A stretch of DNA of 64,000 nt, from NCBI GenBank assembly GCA_963712165.1, contig CAVQGY010000001.1, positions 496,001 to 560,000 of the forward strand, in the 5' to 3' direction. Each line of letters begins with the position of its first letter. Positions within the stretch are counted from its first letter, which is position 1. The DNA is from B10-G9 sp963712165 (GTDB lineage Bacteria; Chloroflexota; Anaerolineae; Anaerolineales; UBA11858). The notes under the pieces were generated by a model that saw nothing but the letters and a program-made list of their open reading frames with translations, was not told the DNA's origin and did no database searches. A program made the position numbers and the translations under genes. Shown here one piece after another: positions 18,256-25,371 of this stretch.

Positions 18256-18257
18256 AG
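17925..18257 (+). pseudogene. Truncated LuxR-type HTH gene (copy of 21325 gene)
   Basis: The first 110 residues match the intact gene at 21325, including the LuxR/GerE helix-turn-helix (LTPREKEITALACLSYTNKEIAGRLFISPATVKTHLRNAKRK). A stop directly after the recognition helix removes the last 23 residues, which in the intact copy begin FGLRSKLELRK. The DNA then changes to unrelated sequence with an integrase fragment. It lies just behind the penicillin acylase gene and retains its own promoter and near-SOS box, so a short protein might still be made. In this family the missing end includes the last HTH helix, so DNA binding is doubtful. Confidence 0.8.
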
Positions 18258-18269
18258 GCCGCGCCTTCT

Positions 18270-18482
18270 AACATCGTGCAAAAGCGAGGCGCAATGATTG
18301 GAAATCCAGCATTACAACCCCACGATCTAAGAAGAACCTATGTCGAGCCTGGAAGACGCGCCGGTGTGCCGATTTCCCAAATCAGCAAGCTGCTCGGCCA
18401 TGCGAGCATTGAGACCACTCAGGAGTGTCTCAATATTGAGCTTGATTTGGAGATGACTATTAGTGATTTTGATCCGTTCTAA
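18270..18482 (+). pseudogene. Tyrosine recombinase/integrase C-terminal fragment
   Basis: About 65 residues match the end of phage-type integrases: the HDLRRT box containing the catalytic His and Arg, then GVPISQISKLLGHASIETT. The catalytic tyrosine expected after TTQ is replaced: the sequence reads TTQECLNIE, with Cys where Tyr should be. The N-terminal two thirds are missing. It is a dead remnant of a mobile element, joined within about 15 bp to the truncated HTH gene. Confidence 0.75.
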
Positions 18483-18573
18483 TTATCTATTGTGTAGAAA
18501 TCGGTTTAATTAAGACCCCATCCCGTCGTCTTTCTAGTATCAAATTCGCCATTTCATTTGATATTAATACTTC

Positions 18574-18905
18574 TTAATACGCACTGTGCCCATATCCAAA
18601 ACATTCTGAGGTTCTGACCAAATCCAACACTTTTGGTAAATCCTTTTCCAAATAATTCATTCTGCCCTTTTTGTGTGGTTCACATTTGATCACCCCACAG
18701 GTCACACATTTCTTATGTTTGTCACCTTCGTTAATACCCAGAGGTGAAAAATCAACAGTTTGATTGTGTCTCCAGTTTGGGTTTGCTGCTATATCGACCT
18801 TATAGTCCCATTGTCCGCATATTGGTCATGTTTTGCCGTCAGCAACCAAACAACCAAATCAGGATATTGCTTGCAGACATGCTGCATAGGTAGCGAGTTT
18901 AGGCC
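18574..18905 (-). pseudogene. Degraded coding remnant with Cys-x-x-Cys motifs
   Basis: On the minus strand a protein-like stretch runs from about 18905 to a stop at 18574. The later part reads DFSPLGINEGDKHKKCVTCG then VIKCEPHKKGRMNYLEKDLP, with a Cys-x-x-Cys pair and a third Cys. The upstream part (CKQYPDLVVWLLTAKHDQY) lies in another frame, so at least one frameshift near 18815 is needed to join them. I do not recognise the family. The 545-bp gap between 18483 and 19028 holds nothing else I can identify. Confidence 0.4.
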
Positions 18906-19028
18906 ATCGTTGGTAGAAGATACAAGCCTAAGGACACTGATGAGAATTTGTTAGGGGCAATGGCAGCCATTGGATTTTAGCACTCCAGACACAAACACTT
19001 CGGCCCCAAATTCAAAAAGAGCTATTGA

Positions 19029-20195
19029 TTATTTAGACATGTTTATTCCAACCCTGCTGGCGATAACCATCTCTGGGAACCAATAAACCTTTTTACCAGG
19101 GTCTCGGAGGAGACACATTGGCACCCCAGGATGGGGTATTCTCAAGATCATCACATCATGTGGACCGGGCTCTGAAGGAACATTCAGTTCTATTGGAATA
19201 CTTGCCCATGCCGTGTCTGAAGAAACCTTACTATATAGAACTGGCGAATTGTCTCCGATCGGAGCTGGATGATAATCCACAAAAGCTACCAGTGCCATCG
19301 TGTCGGATTGCGGAGGCTCAATTTCGTTATTCTCGGAAAATGAATCGTATCCCGCATATGCATAAAGCACAAATGGATCATCACCTGTGATTTCTCGCCG
19401 CGTTTCGGGCCAACTCCAAGCCTCTGGCTTTTCAGAATTGCTGGATAGAATCAAACTAACTCCAGTAATACTGTCTAATGGCGAAATACTTTTTAGGGAG
19501 GGGAAATTTGCATATTGACGGGGAATGAGCTTTGCATCCTGTCCAACAACGAGTGAGACGCGGAAATCGGTAAACCCAAAATCGCCGTAAGGATCTGTCT
19601 CCTGATCGACTCCAGTGATCGAAAAGATGATAAGGTCGTGAACACCTGGTGGCAACGGTGGAATACTGAGTGTAAGCGTTGTCACTGTCCCGGGATCAAG
19701 GACAATGTCATAATAGTCACCCGAAGAATGGTGAAAGGCGTTCTCGACAACTTGCTCGTCTAGAATGGCGTAGATCCTCAAAGGGAGTGAAATGGAATTG
19801 ATATCTGTTTTTGGGTATATCAAGTGGTAAGAGGCTTCAATCTTTCTTTCTGGTGGAATCTGGAACGTATTGTTGCCCAGGGGAACGGCACCTGGAATAT
19901 CGCGTGCTCCAAAGCCTGTTCCGATGCCGCTTTCCATAGGTGGATTAGCAAGCAATTCGTCTGGAAGGATTGGAGTTTCAATCACCTCGCCTGGCTGACA
20001 AATCATACCGGGCTCATAGCCTGGAATAACCTTGAATAAAGGATGATTATCTTCTGTAATCAATTCTACTTGCCTATTTCCTAATAGAAAAAACCGCGAA
20101 ATAACAGGCGCGCATGAAGTCGTGAGCATAAATAATCCAATTCCCGTAAAAAGAGCGAGAAAGGAAGCTGACATTGGAAATTTTCGCTGTGTCAT
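19029..20195 (-). CDS. Hypothetical secreted lipoprotein
   Basis: I do not recognise a family. Read from the ATG at 20195 (GGAG 8 nt upstream), the 388-residue product has a basic N-terminus, a hydrophobic core and a lipobox ending TTSC, so it should be a lipoprotein on the outer face of the membrane. An earlier in-frame ATG at 20231 would add 12 residues. The mature part is rich in beta strands, with Pro/Thr-rich segments such as LTLSIPPLPPGVHDLIIFSI, suggesting Ig-like or bacterial-surface domains. It lies 8-45 bp downstream of another secreted-protein gene inside the island between the two HTH copies. Confidence 0.7.
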   Translation of the reverse strand: MTQRKFPMSASFLALFTGIGLFMLTTSCAPVISRFFLLGNRQVELITEDNHPLFKVIPGYEPGMICQPGEVIETPILPDELLANPPMESGIGTGFGARDIPGAVPLGNNTFQIPPERKIEASYHLIYPKTDINSISLPLRIYAILDEQVVENAFHHSSGDYYDIVLDPGTVTTLTLSIPPLPPGVHDLIIFSITGVDQETDPYGDFGFTDFRVSLVVGQDAKLIPRQYANFPSLKSISPLDSITGVSLILSSNSEKPEAWSWPETRREITGDDPFVLYAYAGYDSFSENNEIEPPQSDTMALVAFVDYHPAPIGDNSPVLYSKVSSDTAWASIPIELNVPSEPGPHDVMILRIPHPGVPMCLLRDPGKKVYWFPEMVIASRVGINMSK

Positions 20196-20239
20196 GGTTG
20201 CTCCATTGACAAGATTGAACAGGGTGGGCATTGGTGAAA

Positions 20240-20764
20240 TTACGGATACGCGTAGAGTACTATGGTTGGCGTCCAGCGATAACCAGTAGTGTTGACTTCA
20301 TGATATGTAGTCACCTTCCACGTGTAATCTAACGTGTACCAAAATTTTGTGCACGACCTGCTCACCGAATCGTTCGCTCCCTGATTGTATTTCCAGTAAC
20401 CAGAACTCGAGCATGCAAAGCTAGTTTCACGATATAAAGATGCGACCCTTGCATAAATATCAAAATCGTTACCAACCACGCCGGAACTCAGACTAGTGGA
20501 GGATTCGCCCGTCATTCTAAGAACTGCCCAATTCATGGATGCAGTTGCCACGGCGTATCCACCTCCGGGCACCGCGCTTGAAGCCTTTGAGCCTGGCGGG
20601 GCAGTATACACGGTTGTGCTTACGGAGCCCGAATTTGCACCTCGAGAAATTTGATCCGGCTGATCCCCGCCATCTGCCAAAGCAGGGATAGTTAATGTAG
20701 TGAGCAACACCAACGAAACAATTTAACTAAAGAACACTTTACGTTTTGAGTTAATCCTGAACAT
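20240..20764 (-). pseudogene. Small secreted protein with nonsense codon in its signal peptide
   Basis: A strong ribosome site (AAGGAGG) precedes ATG 20764, and the frame begins like a signal peptide (MFRINSKRKVFFS). A TAA at codon 14 (20723-20725) interrupts it. The same frame then continues with the hydrophobic core and a cleavage site (TIPALADG), followed by about 140 residues rich in Ser, Thr, Tyr and Gly. With the stop read through, the product would be a 174-residue exported protein with two cysteines. Internal TTG/GTG codons after the stop could restart but have no ribosome site. No family is recognised; it may once have worked with the adjacent lipoprotein. Confidence 0.6.
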
Positions 20765-21262
20765 AATGTCCTCCTTGTTATATGTTTTGCCCACCCCTCT
20801 ATTTATGCATTATACAAAATGCTGCTCCGATGTCAAAGAACTATCGTTGACAATTAAATATTGTTGTTTAGACGAGCTTCACGGGCATTGTGAAAATATA
20901 TAGAAGCAGACATTTATTTAAGTTGGAGAGAAAAAAGTATTGTCATTCCAAAGAATGGGAAAGATAATTATACACGGGGCCTTAAGAATCAATCTCTTAC
21001 ATAGTGTACTGTGTAAAGCAGCTGATAATCGATACTATTCATTATCAAATATTAAATAATCGCTCTCTCGTTCTAATCCTGTTTTGTAAAGGTGATCTTC
21101 TAGTCCTATAGTAGGTCAGTCATTCTTGTGCTTCCTCTTATTCCTTAAAACCTATGGAAGCACTGGATAATTATCTTTCCAATAATATTTACGCCACTCT
21201 ATAAGACATTACCAGTAATTTCTCTATTTTAAATTTTCAATCTTCATTTATTTAATTATTAA
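20765..21262. other. AT-rich gap without a recognisable gene
   Basis: About 500 bp of AT-rich sequence lies between the secreted-protein gene and the SOS promoter. I find no convincing reading frame, tRNA or strong terminator hairpin. Its base composition differs sharply from the GC-richer polymerase cassette that follows. Confidence 0.6.
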
Positions 21263-21291
21263 TTGACATAATCGCCTTCTTTGGTTATAAT
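21263..21291 (+). promoter_or_regulatory. Consensus sigma-70 promoter of the polymerase cassette
   Basis: TTGACA (21263-21268), a 17-nt spacer and TATAAT (21286-21291) match the consensus at every position. This should be a strong promoter unless repressed, which fits the operator overlapping the start of transcription. Confidence 0.9.
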
Positions 21292-21655
21292 ACGAACATA
21301 TGTTCTAGTACAGTCCAGGAAGCTATGTTCCCGACCCGTGTTTTGAACTCAATCAGGTACCTGTTTCAGCCGGCCCACTTTGTCAAATTGGATCAGCCTC
21401 TCAGCCTGGCTCTTTCCCGTCTGGCCGAGGAAGAGAAACAGCCTCTCAACGAAGTGGGGCAGAAAATGCTGCATTTTGCCCTCCAGCATCGCCAGGAAGC
21501 TGCCCTGAACCTGAAAACCTGGCAGGCTCTCACTCCCCGAGAAAAAGAGATCACCGCCCTGGCCTGTCTGAGCTACACCAACAAGGAAATCGCTGGCCGG
21601 CTGTTCATTTCCCCGGCCACGGTGAAGACCCATCTGCGCAACGCCAAACGCAAGT
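21277..21655 (+). repeat. Direct repeat, second copy (promoter plus HTH gene)
   Basis: Matches 17877-18255. This copy continues into an intact gene and downstream cassette, so it is taken as the functional one. Confidence 0.9.
21293..21306 (+). promoter_or_regulatory. LexA operator (Gram-positive-type SOS box)
   Basis: GAACATATGTTC at 21294-21305 is a perfect 12-bp palindrome. With one flanking base each side it matches the Bacillus subtilis LexA consensus CGAACRNRYGTTYC at all but the last position. It begins two bases after the -10 box, so a bound repressor would cover the transcription start. Confidence 0.85.
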
Positions 21656-21726
21656 TTGGCCTGCGGAGCAAATTGGAGCTCCGCAAAACCCTCTCAGACT
21701 GGGACTTTTCCCGCTGGACCTCTTGA
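21325..21726 (+). CDS. LuxR/GerE-type HTH protein, first gene of the SOS cassette
   Basis: A 133-residue protein. The N-terminal 65 residues are helical and have no recognisable receiver or ligand domain. The C-terminal half is a LuxR-type HTH (LTPREKEITALACLSYTNKEIAGRLFISPATVKTHLRNAKRKFGLRSKLELRK). It starts 34 nt after the -10 box and directly follows the LexA operator, so it should be induced by DNA damage. It could regulate the three genes downstream, other SOS genes, or bind DNA as part of the repair complex. A small GC hairpin followed by five Ts (21743-21758) after its stop could reduce read-through into the rest of the cassette. Confidence 0.85.
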   Translation: MFPTRVLNSIRYLFQPAHFVKLDQPLSLALSRLAEEEKQPLNEVGQKMLHFALQHRQEAALNLKTWQALTPREKEITALACLSYTNKEIAGRLFISPATVKTHLRNAKRKFGLRSKLELRKTLSDWDFSRWTS

Positions 21727-21819
21727 TCTCCTCTCCCCCATCGGGGTAGCCCCTTTTTCAACCCTGATTTCAGCCAAACGGGGATAGCCCTCCGCAACGC
21801 AACCTGATAAGGTTGAGGT

Positions 21820-22344
21820 ATGGATCTGATCACCCTACCTCACACCCCTTCCCTGCAGCTGCTGATCGCCCCTCCTTCTTTTCAGCGGGAGGCTTCCCTG
21901 CAGTTCATCGCCGAGCTGGCCCAGAGCGGGCCGGTCCAGGTGCTTGATGGGGGCAATCGTTTTGACGTCCTGAGCCTCAACCGCGAGCTCCGCCGCCGGG
22001 ATCTGCTTCTCTACACTGCCCTGGAGCGGGTCCAGGTCGCGCGGGCCTTCACCTGTTATCAGATGACAACCTTGCTGGAAGGCCGCCCCCAGGAGCGAAT
22101 CCCCACCCTGGTGCTGAACCTGCTGGCCACCTTCCAGGATGAAAACGCGTCCCTGCCCGAGCGCCTCAGACTCCTGAAGATCTGCCTGCACAACCTGAGA
22201 AGATGGGCCCGCCACACAGCGGTGCTGGCCGTGCTTCATCCGCAGCCATCTGAGGAACCTTTCCTGGTCCTGGTCCGCGAGGCCGCGGACCAGGTCTGGG
22301 TCTTTGAACCCCATCCCCCTGCCGCTCAACTGACACTGCTCTAA
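21820..22344 (+). CDS. RecA/RadA-superfamily-like protein without Walker A
   Basis: A 174-residue protein whose layout resembles the core of RecA/RadA/Rad51 ATPases. The segment ERVQVARAFTCYQMTTLLEG (about 69-88) looks like the Rad51/RadA helix that follows its conserved RA(F/Y) strand. VQVLDGGNRFD (39-49) takes the place of the strand after Walker A, and HTAVLAVLH the Walker B strand. At the P-loop position the sequence is IAPPSFQREASL, with no Gly-Lys-Ser/Thr, so ATP binding is unlikely. This is reminiscent of ImuA/SulA-type accessory proteins. The fold assignment is an inference. It starts 93 bp after the HTH gene and 10 bp before the next. Confidence 0.65.
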   Translation: MDLITLPHTPSLQLLIAPPSFQREASLQFIAELAQSGPVQVLDGGNRFDVLSLNRELRRRDLLLYTALERVQVARAFTCYQMTTLLEGRPQERIPTLVLNLLATFQDENASLPERLRLLKICLHNLRRWARHTAVLAVLHPQPSEEPFLVLVREAADQVWVFEPHPPAAQLTLL

Positions 22345-22354
22345 AGGAAATCTC

Positions 22355-22621
22355 ATGGGACGAACCATCACCTCCATCACCCAAACCTTCTTGAAAGAAC
22401 GGGCCGCATTTGCCCGCTTCCGCCGGGCCCTGCGGGCCAGCGACCAGCAAGTACTTGATGACCTCTTCGCATCCGCCCAGAAGCATCTCTCTGCCGCCTC
22501 CTATGCCTCACATGCGCTGCCCTTTGAAACCTTCTTGCTGTCTATGCTGCTGGAGGAACACAAGGAAATCGTCCGGCTGAGGCAGGAAGTGGCTGAAATT
22601 CGCCATGCCCTCCGAAAATGA
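22355..22621 (+). CDS. Small helical protein between RecA-like and polymerase genes
   Basis: An 88-residue protein with no recognised family. It is predicted to be all alpha, with a charged N-terminal helix (LKERAAFARFRRALRASD) and a C-terminal amphipathic or coiled-coil helix (LLEEHKEIVRLRQEVAEIRHALRK). AAGGA precedes the ATG. It overlaps the polymerase start by 17 bp, so the two are probably made together and may bind each other. A role as a bridging or oligomerisation subunit is a guess. Confidence 0.75.
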   Translation: MGRTITSITQTFLKERAAFARFRRALRASDQQVLDDLFASAQKHLSAASYASHALPFETFLLSMLLEEHKEIVRLRQEVAEIRHALRK

Positions 22622-24974
22622 GCTTCGCGGCTGGCTGTTGGATATCTACCCTGACCCTGAAAAAGGAGTGATCCTCTGGCTGCTGGACCAGGACGGTATC
22701 AGGCGTCACCGGCTGTACCAGCCCTTTCCCACTGCCTTCTACGTTCACGGGCCCGGCGCCGAATTGCGGACTCTCTGGCGCCATCTGCAATCGCTGCCGC
22801 TGCCGCTGCAGCTCTCCCGGGTCGAAAAGCAGGATCTCTTTGTGGATCAGCCCCTGGCAGTACTGAAAATTGTCACCCGGACTCCGCCAGAGCAGGAAAA
22901 GCTCTTCAGCCATCTCAAACGGGCCTTCCCTGATCTGGTCTACTATGATGCGGATATCCCGATTGACATCCGCTTCGCAGCGCAGACCGGGGTTTTCCCA
23001 CTGGCACGCTGCCTGGTGCAAGCCAGCGAGGATGGTGAGATCCAGTCCCTGGAAACCCTTGACTCCCCCTGGAGCATCGATGCCCCACTAGTTCCCCTGC
23101 AAGTGATGTCCTTGGTACCAAATTCAAACCCAAACCACAGGGAACCGACCAGCCTGAAAGTCCACCTGGAAGGCAAAGAACACAACTTCTCCTTCCAGGA
23201 AGAACGCGGCTTGCTGGTTAAGCTGCGGGCACTGCTGCTTCGCCACGATCCTGACCTGCTGCTGACAGTCTGGGGAGATGATTGGCTGATTGACAAGCTT
23301 AATCAGCTGATGGCGAAACATCACATTTCCCTGCCCCTGAATCGGGAAGGCGGCCGCCAAGTCGAGCGGCGGGAAGAACGCTACTACCATTCCTATGGCG
23401 GGGTGATCTACCGCGGGCCCCAGGCCCGGCTGTTCGGGAGAATTCATATCTCCACAGAAAACACTGTCATGTACCACGATTACGGGCTGGAAGGGGTTTT
23501 CGAGATGTCCCGGGTGACCAGTTTGCGCATTCAGACCGCTGCTCGAGTCTCTCCCGGAACCGGCATTTCCTCCATGCAGATCCTGACTGCTTTACGCCAG
23601 GGGGTGCTGGTTCCCTGGCATAAACAGCAGGTTGAGTGGTCCAAATCGGCCTACAATCTGCTCCAGGCAGATCGGGGAGGCATGGTTTTCCAGCCTACCA
23701 TCGGACTGCACACCAACGTTGCGGAAATAGACTTCATTTCCATGTATCCCAGTATCATGGAGCACTTTAACATCTCCCCGGAAACGATCGGTAAAAAGGG
23801 GTTGAACAGCACTTTCGTGCCTGAACTGGAGCTTACCATCGATCAGGACCAGCGCGGCTTGGTGCCAGACACACTGCAACCGCTGCTAGAAAAAAGGATC
23901 CGGCTCAAACAGGCCCTGGCAGGCATGAATCCCAGGGACTCCCGCTACCGGCCCTACCAGGCCCAATCCTCAGCGCACAAATGGCTGCTGGTCACCTGTT
24001 TTGGGTACCTGGGATACAAGAACGCCCGCTTTGGACGCATCGAGGCTCATGAAGCGGTTACAGCCTATGGGCGGGAAGCGCTGCTGCGGGCTAAAGAAGC
24101 CGCTGAAGAACTGGGGTTCCGGGTGCTGCATATGTATGTTGATGGGCTCTGGGTTCAAAGGGAAGACCTGAGTGAGGTCGCCGATTTTCAGCCCCTTCTC
24201 GAGAAGATCCTGGATCACACCGGGTTGCCGGTCAGCCTGGAAGGGATCTATCGCTGGATCGCTTTTCTGAGCTCGCGCCCGGACGCCCGGGTGCCGGTCG
24301 CCAACCGTTATTTTGGCCTCTTTAAAAATGGTGTCTGGAAGGTGCGGGGAATCGAATTGCGGCGGAGCGATACCCCGAAATGGATCAAGAAGGTGCAGGG
24401 AGAAATCCTCGATCTGCTGGCGGAAGCCCCCCAAGCGGGGGATTTGATCGGCCAGCTGCCACAGGTGCATGCTCTGCTGCGACTCAGGCTGAAGGAGCTC
24501 AGAAAGGGGGAGATCCCCCTGGCAGAACTGCTGGTATCTCAGAAACTTAGCCGCCCTCTAGAAGAATACAAAGTGCCCTCTCCCGCAGCCAGGGCAGCGG
24601 ACCAACTGTCCAAGATCGGAAAACATCTAACGCCGGGTCAGCGTGTGCGCTTCTTGCTCACGCGGGGTGATCCTGGTGTTTTTGCCTGGGACCTGGCCGG
24701 GAAACCAGAGCCGCAATCCATCGATATTGACCGCTACGCCGAGCTGCTTTGCAGGGCAGCTTTTACCCTGCTCCAACCGCTGGGCGTGAAGGAACAGACC
24801 TTGCGCTGGTGGATGTTCACCAACGCCGGATATGGCGCTCCGCCAGGTTTCCTCCCTCTCGAAGGCTCCCAGGAAGTTCCTCTGCTAAAAGATCCCGCCT
24901 GGCAGGTTGCCAATCTCGACCCAGCCCTGCCCCATTCAGGTTTCTCCCCTGATTGTTTCGGGCAACCATCTTGA
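22605..24974 (+). CDS. Divergent B-family DNA polymerase (PolB2/Dpo2-like), altered catalytic motifs
   Basis: A 789-residue protein with the layout of a B-family polymerase. Motif A is intact (Asp376 in DFISMYPS). Motif B keeps Lys459 and GYLG but has Val-Thr in place of Asn-Ser. Motif C reads YVDGLW: Asp513 is kept, but the second catalytic aspartate is Leu515. The KxY region (NRYFG, then RGIELRRSD) is kept. The exonuclease region (about 160-235) has lost its metal ligands: ExoII reads DPDLLLTVWGDDWLID with no Asn or Asp at the key places, and no ExoI Asp-x-Glu is seen. It is therefore proofreading-dead and perhaps catalytically weak or structural. Archaeal PolB2/Dpo2 share such changes. It is visibly GC-richer than its neighbours. 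Confidence 0.85.
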   Translation: MPSENELRGWLLDIYPDPEKGVILWLLDQDGIRRHRLYQPFPTAFYVHGPGAELRTLWRHLQSLPLPLQLSRVEKQDLFVDQPLAVLKIVTRTPPEQEKLFSHLKRAFPDLVYYDADIPIDIRFAAQTGVFPLARCLVQASEDGEIQSLETLDSPWSIDAPLVPLQVMSLVPNSNPNHREPTSLKVHLEGKEHNFSFQEERGLLVKLRALLLRHDPDLLLTVWGDDWLIDKLNQLMAKHHISLPLNREGGRQVERREERYYHSYGGVIYRGPQARLFGRIHISTENTVMYHDYGLEGVFEMSRVTSLRIQTAARVSPGTGISSMQILTALRQGVLVPWHKQQVEWSKSAYNLLQADRGGMVFQPTIGLHTNVAEIDFISMYPSIMEHFNISPETIGKKGLNSTFVPELELTIDQDQRGLVPDTLQPLLEKRIRLKQALAGMNPRDSRYRPYQAQSSAHKWLLVTCFGYLGYKNARFGRIEAHEAVTAYGREALLRAKEAAEELGFRVLHMYVDGLWVQREDLSEVADFQPLLEKILDHTGLPVSLEGIYRWIAFLSSRPDARVPVANRYFGLFKNGVWKVRGIELRRSDTPKWIKKVQGEILDLLAEAPQAGDLIGQLPQVHALLRLRLKELRKGEIPLAELLVSQKLSRPLEEYKVPSPAARAADQLSKIGKHLTPGQRVRFLLTRGDPGVFAWDLAGKPEPQSIDIDRYAELLCRAAFTLLQPLGVKEQTLRWWMFTNAGYGAPPGFLPLEGSQEVPLLKDPAWQVANLDPALPHSGFSPDCFGQPS

Positions 24975-24999
24975 CTTAAAGCCTGCCTCTCCGTATAAT
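24971..24999 (+). promoter_or_regulatory. Promoter of rpmF
   Basis: TTGACT (24971-24976), 17-nt spacer and TATAAT (24994-24999). The -35 box overlaps the stop codon of the polymerase gene. No SOS box is present, so rpmF is expressed independently. Confidence 0.8.
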
Positions 25000-25064
25000 C
25001 TACCTGCTGAAAAAAATGAACTTATCACACAGTTTCATGTGACCAACTTGCAGGAGAGAATGAT

Positions 25065-25241
25065 ATGACACCTCTACCAAAACAGCGCATTTCCCGGGGA
25101 CGCAAGAACCGCCGACGCGCTCATGATGCCTTAAAACCGAAACAGCTTGTCCAGTGCAGCAATTGCGGAGAAATGCGCCTGCCTCACCGGGTTTGCCCAC
25201 ATTGTGGTTATTACCGCGGTCGCGAAGTAATCGCGAAATAG
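25065..25241 (+). CDS. rpmF: Ribosomal protein L32
   Basis: A 58-residue basic ribosomal protein. It starts MTPLPKQRISRGRKNRRRAH, the family N-terminus, and carries the zinc-ribbon cysteines CSNCG and CPHCG, so it is the zinc-binding form. AGGAGA precedes the ATG by a good spacing. It has its own promoter and is followed by a terminator, so it is monocistronic here, unlike the usual plsX-linked arrangement. Confidence 0.96.
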   Translation: MTPLPKQRISRGRKNRRRAHDALKPKQLVQCSNCGEMRLPHRVCPHCGYYRGREVIAK

Positions 25242-25270
25242 AAATCATCGCTGTAGATAAAATGTATTTC

Positions 25271-25305
25271 AGACGGGCCGTGACGAACACGGCCGTCTGT
25301 GTTTT
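25271..25305 (+). terminator. Intrinsic terminator after rpmF
   Basis: GC-rich stem (25271-25282 with 25288-25298, one bulged G), 5-nt loop, then GTGTTTT. Ends the rpmF transcript. Confidence 0.8.
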
Positions 25306-25319
25306 AATAACCTTTAGGT

Positions 25320-25325
25320 TATAAT
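25320..25325 (+). promoter_or_regulatory. Probable -10 box for the Asp23-nusB-tat operon
   Basis: TATAAT lies 46 bases upstream of the Asp23 start. No clear -35 is seen. Confidence 0.5.
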
Positions 25326-25371
25326 AAATAGGTCTATCAGTAAGAAATCGAACCATCCATTGGGAGAAATT

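Noticed and set aside
18256..18300. Integron attC-like sequence after the truncated HTH gene
   Set aside because: A TCTAAC followed by a short inverted repeat recalls attC sites, but the same bases are largely explained by the integrase reading frame, and no matching right-hand core site or cassette follows.
18760..18954. Plus-strand 64-codon reading frame in the island
   Set aside because: It has no ribosome site and opposes the better protein-like stretch on the minus strand, so it is not listed.
21743..21758. Strong terminator inside the SOS cassette
   Set aside because: The hairpin has only four base pairs with a 3-nt loop before five Ts, so it is at most a weak attenuator and does not show that the cassette is split.
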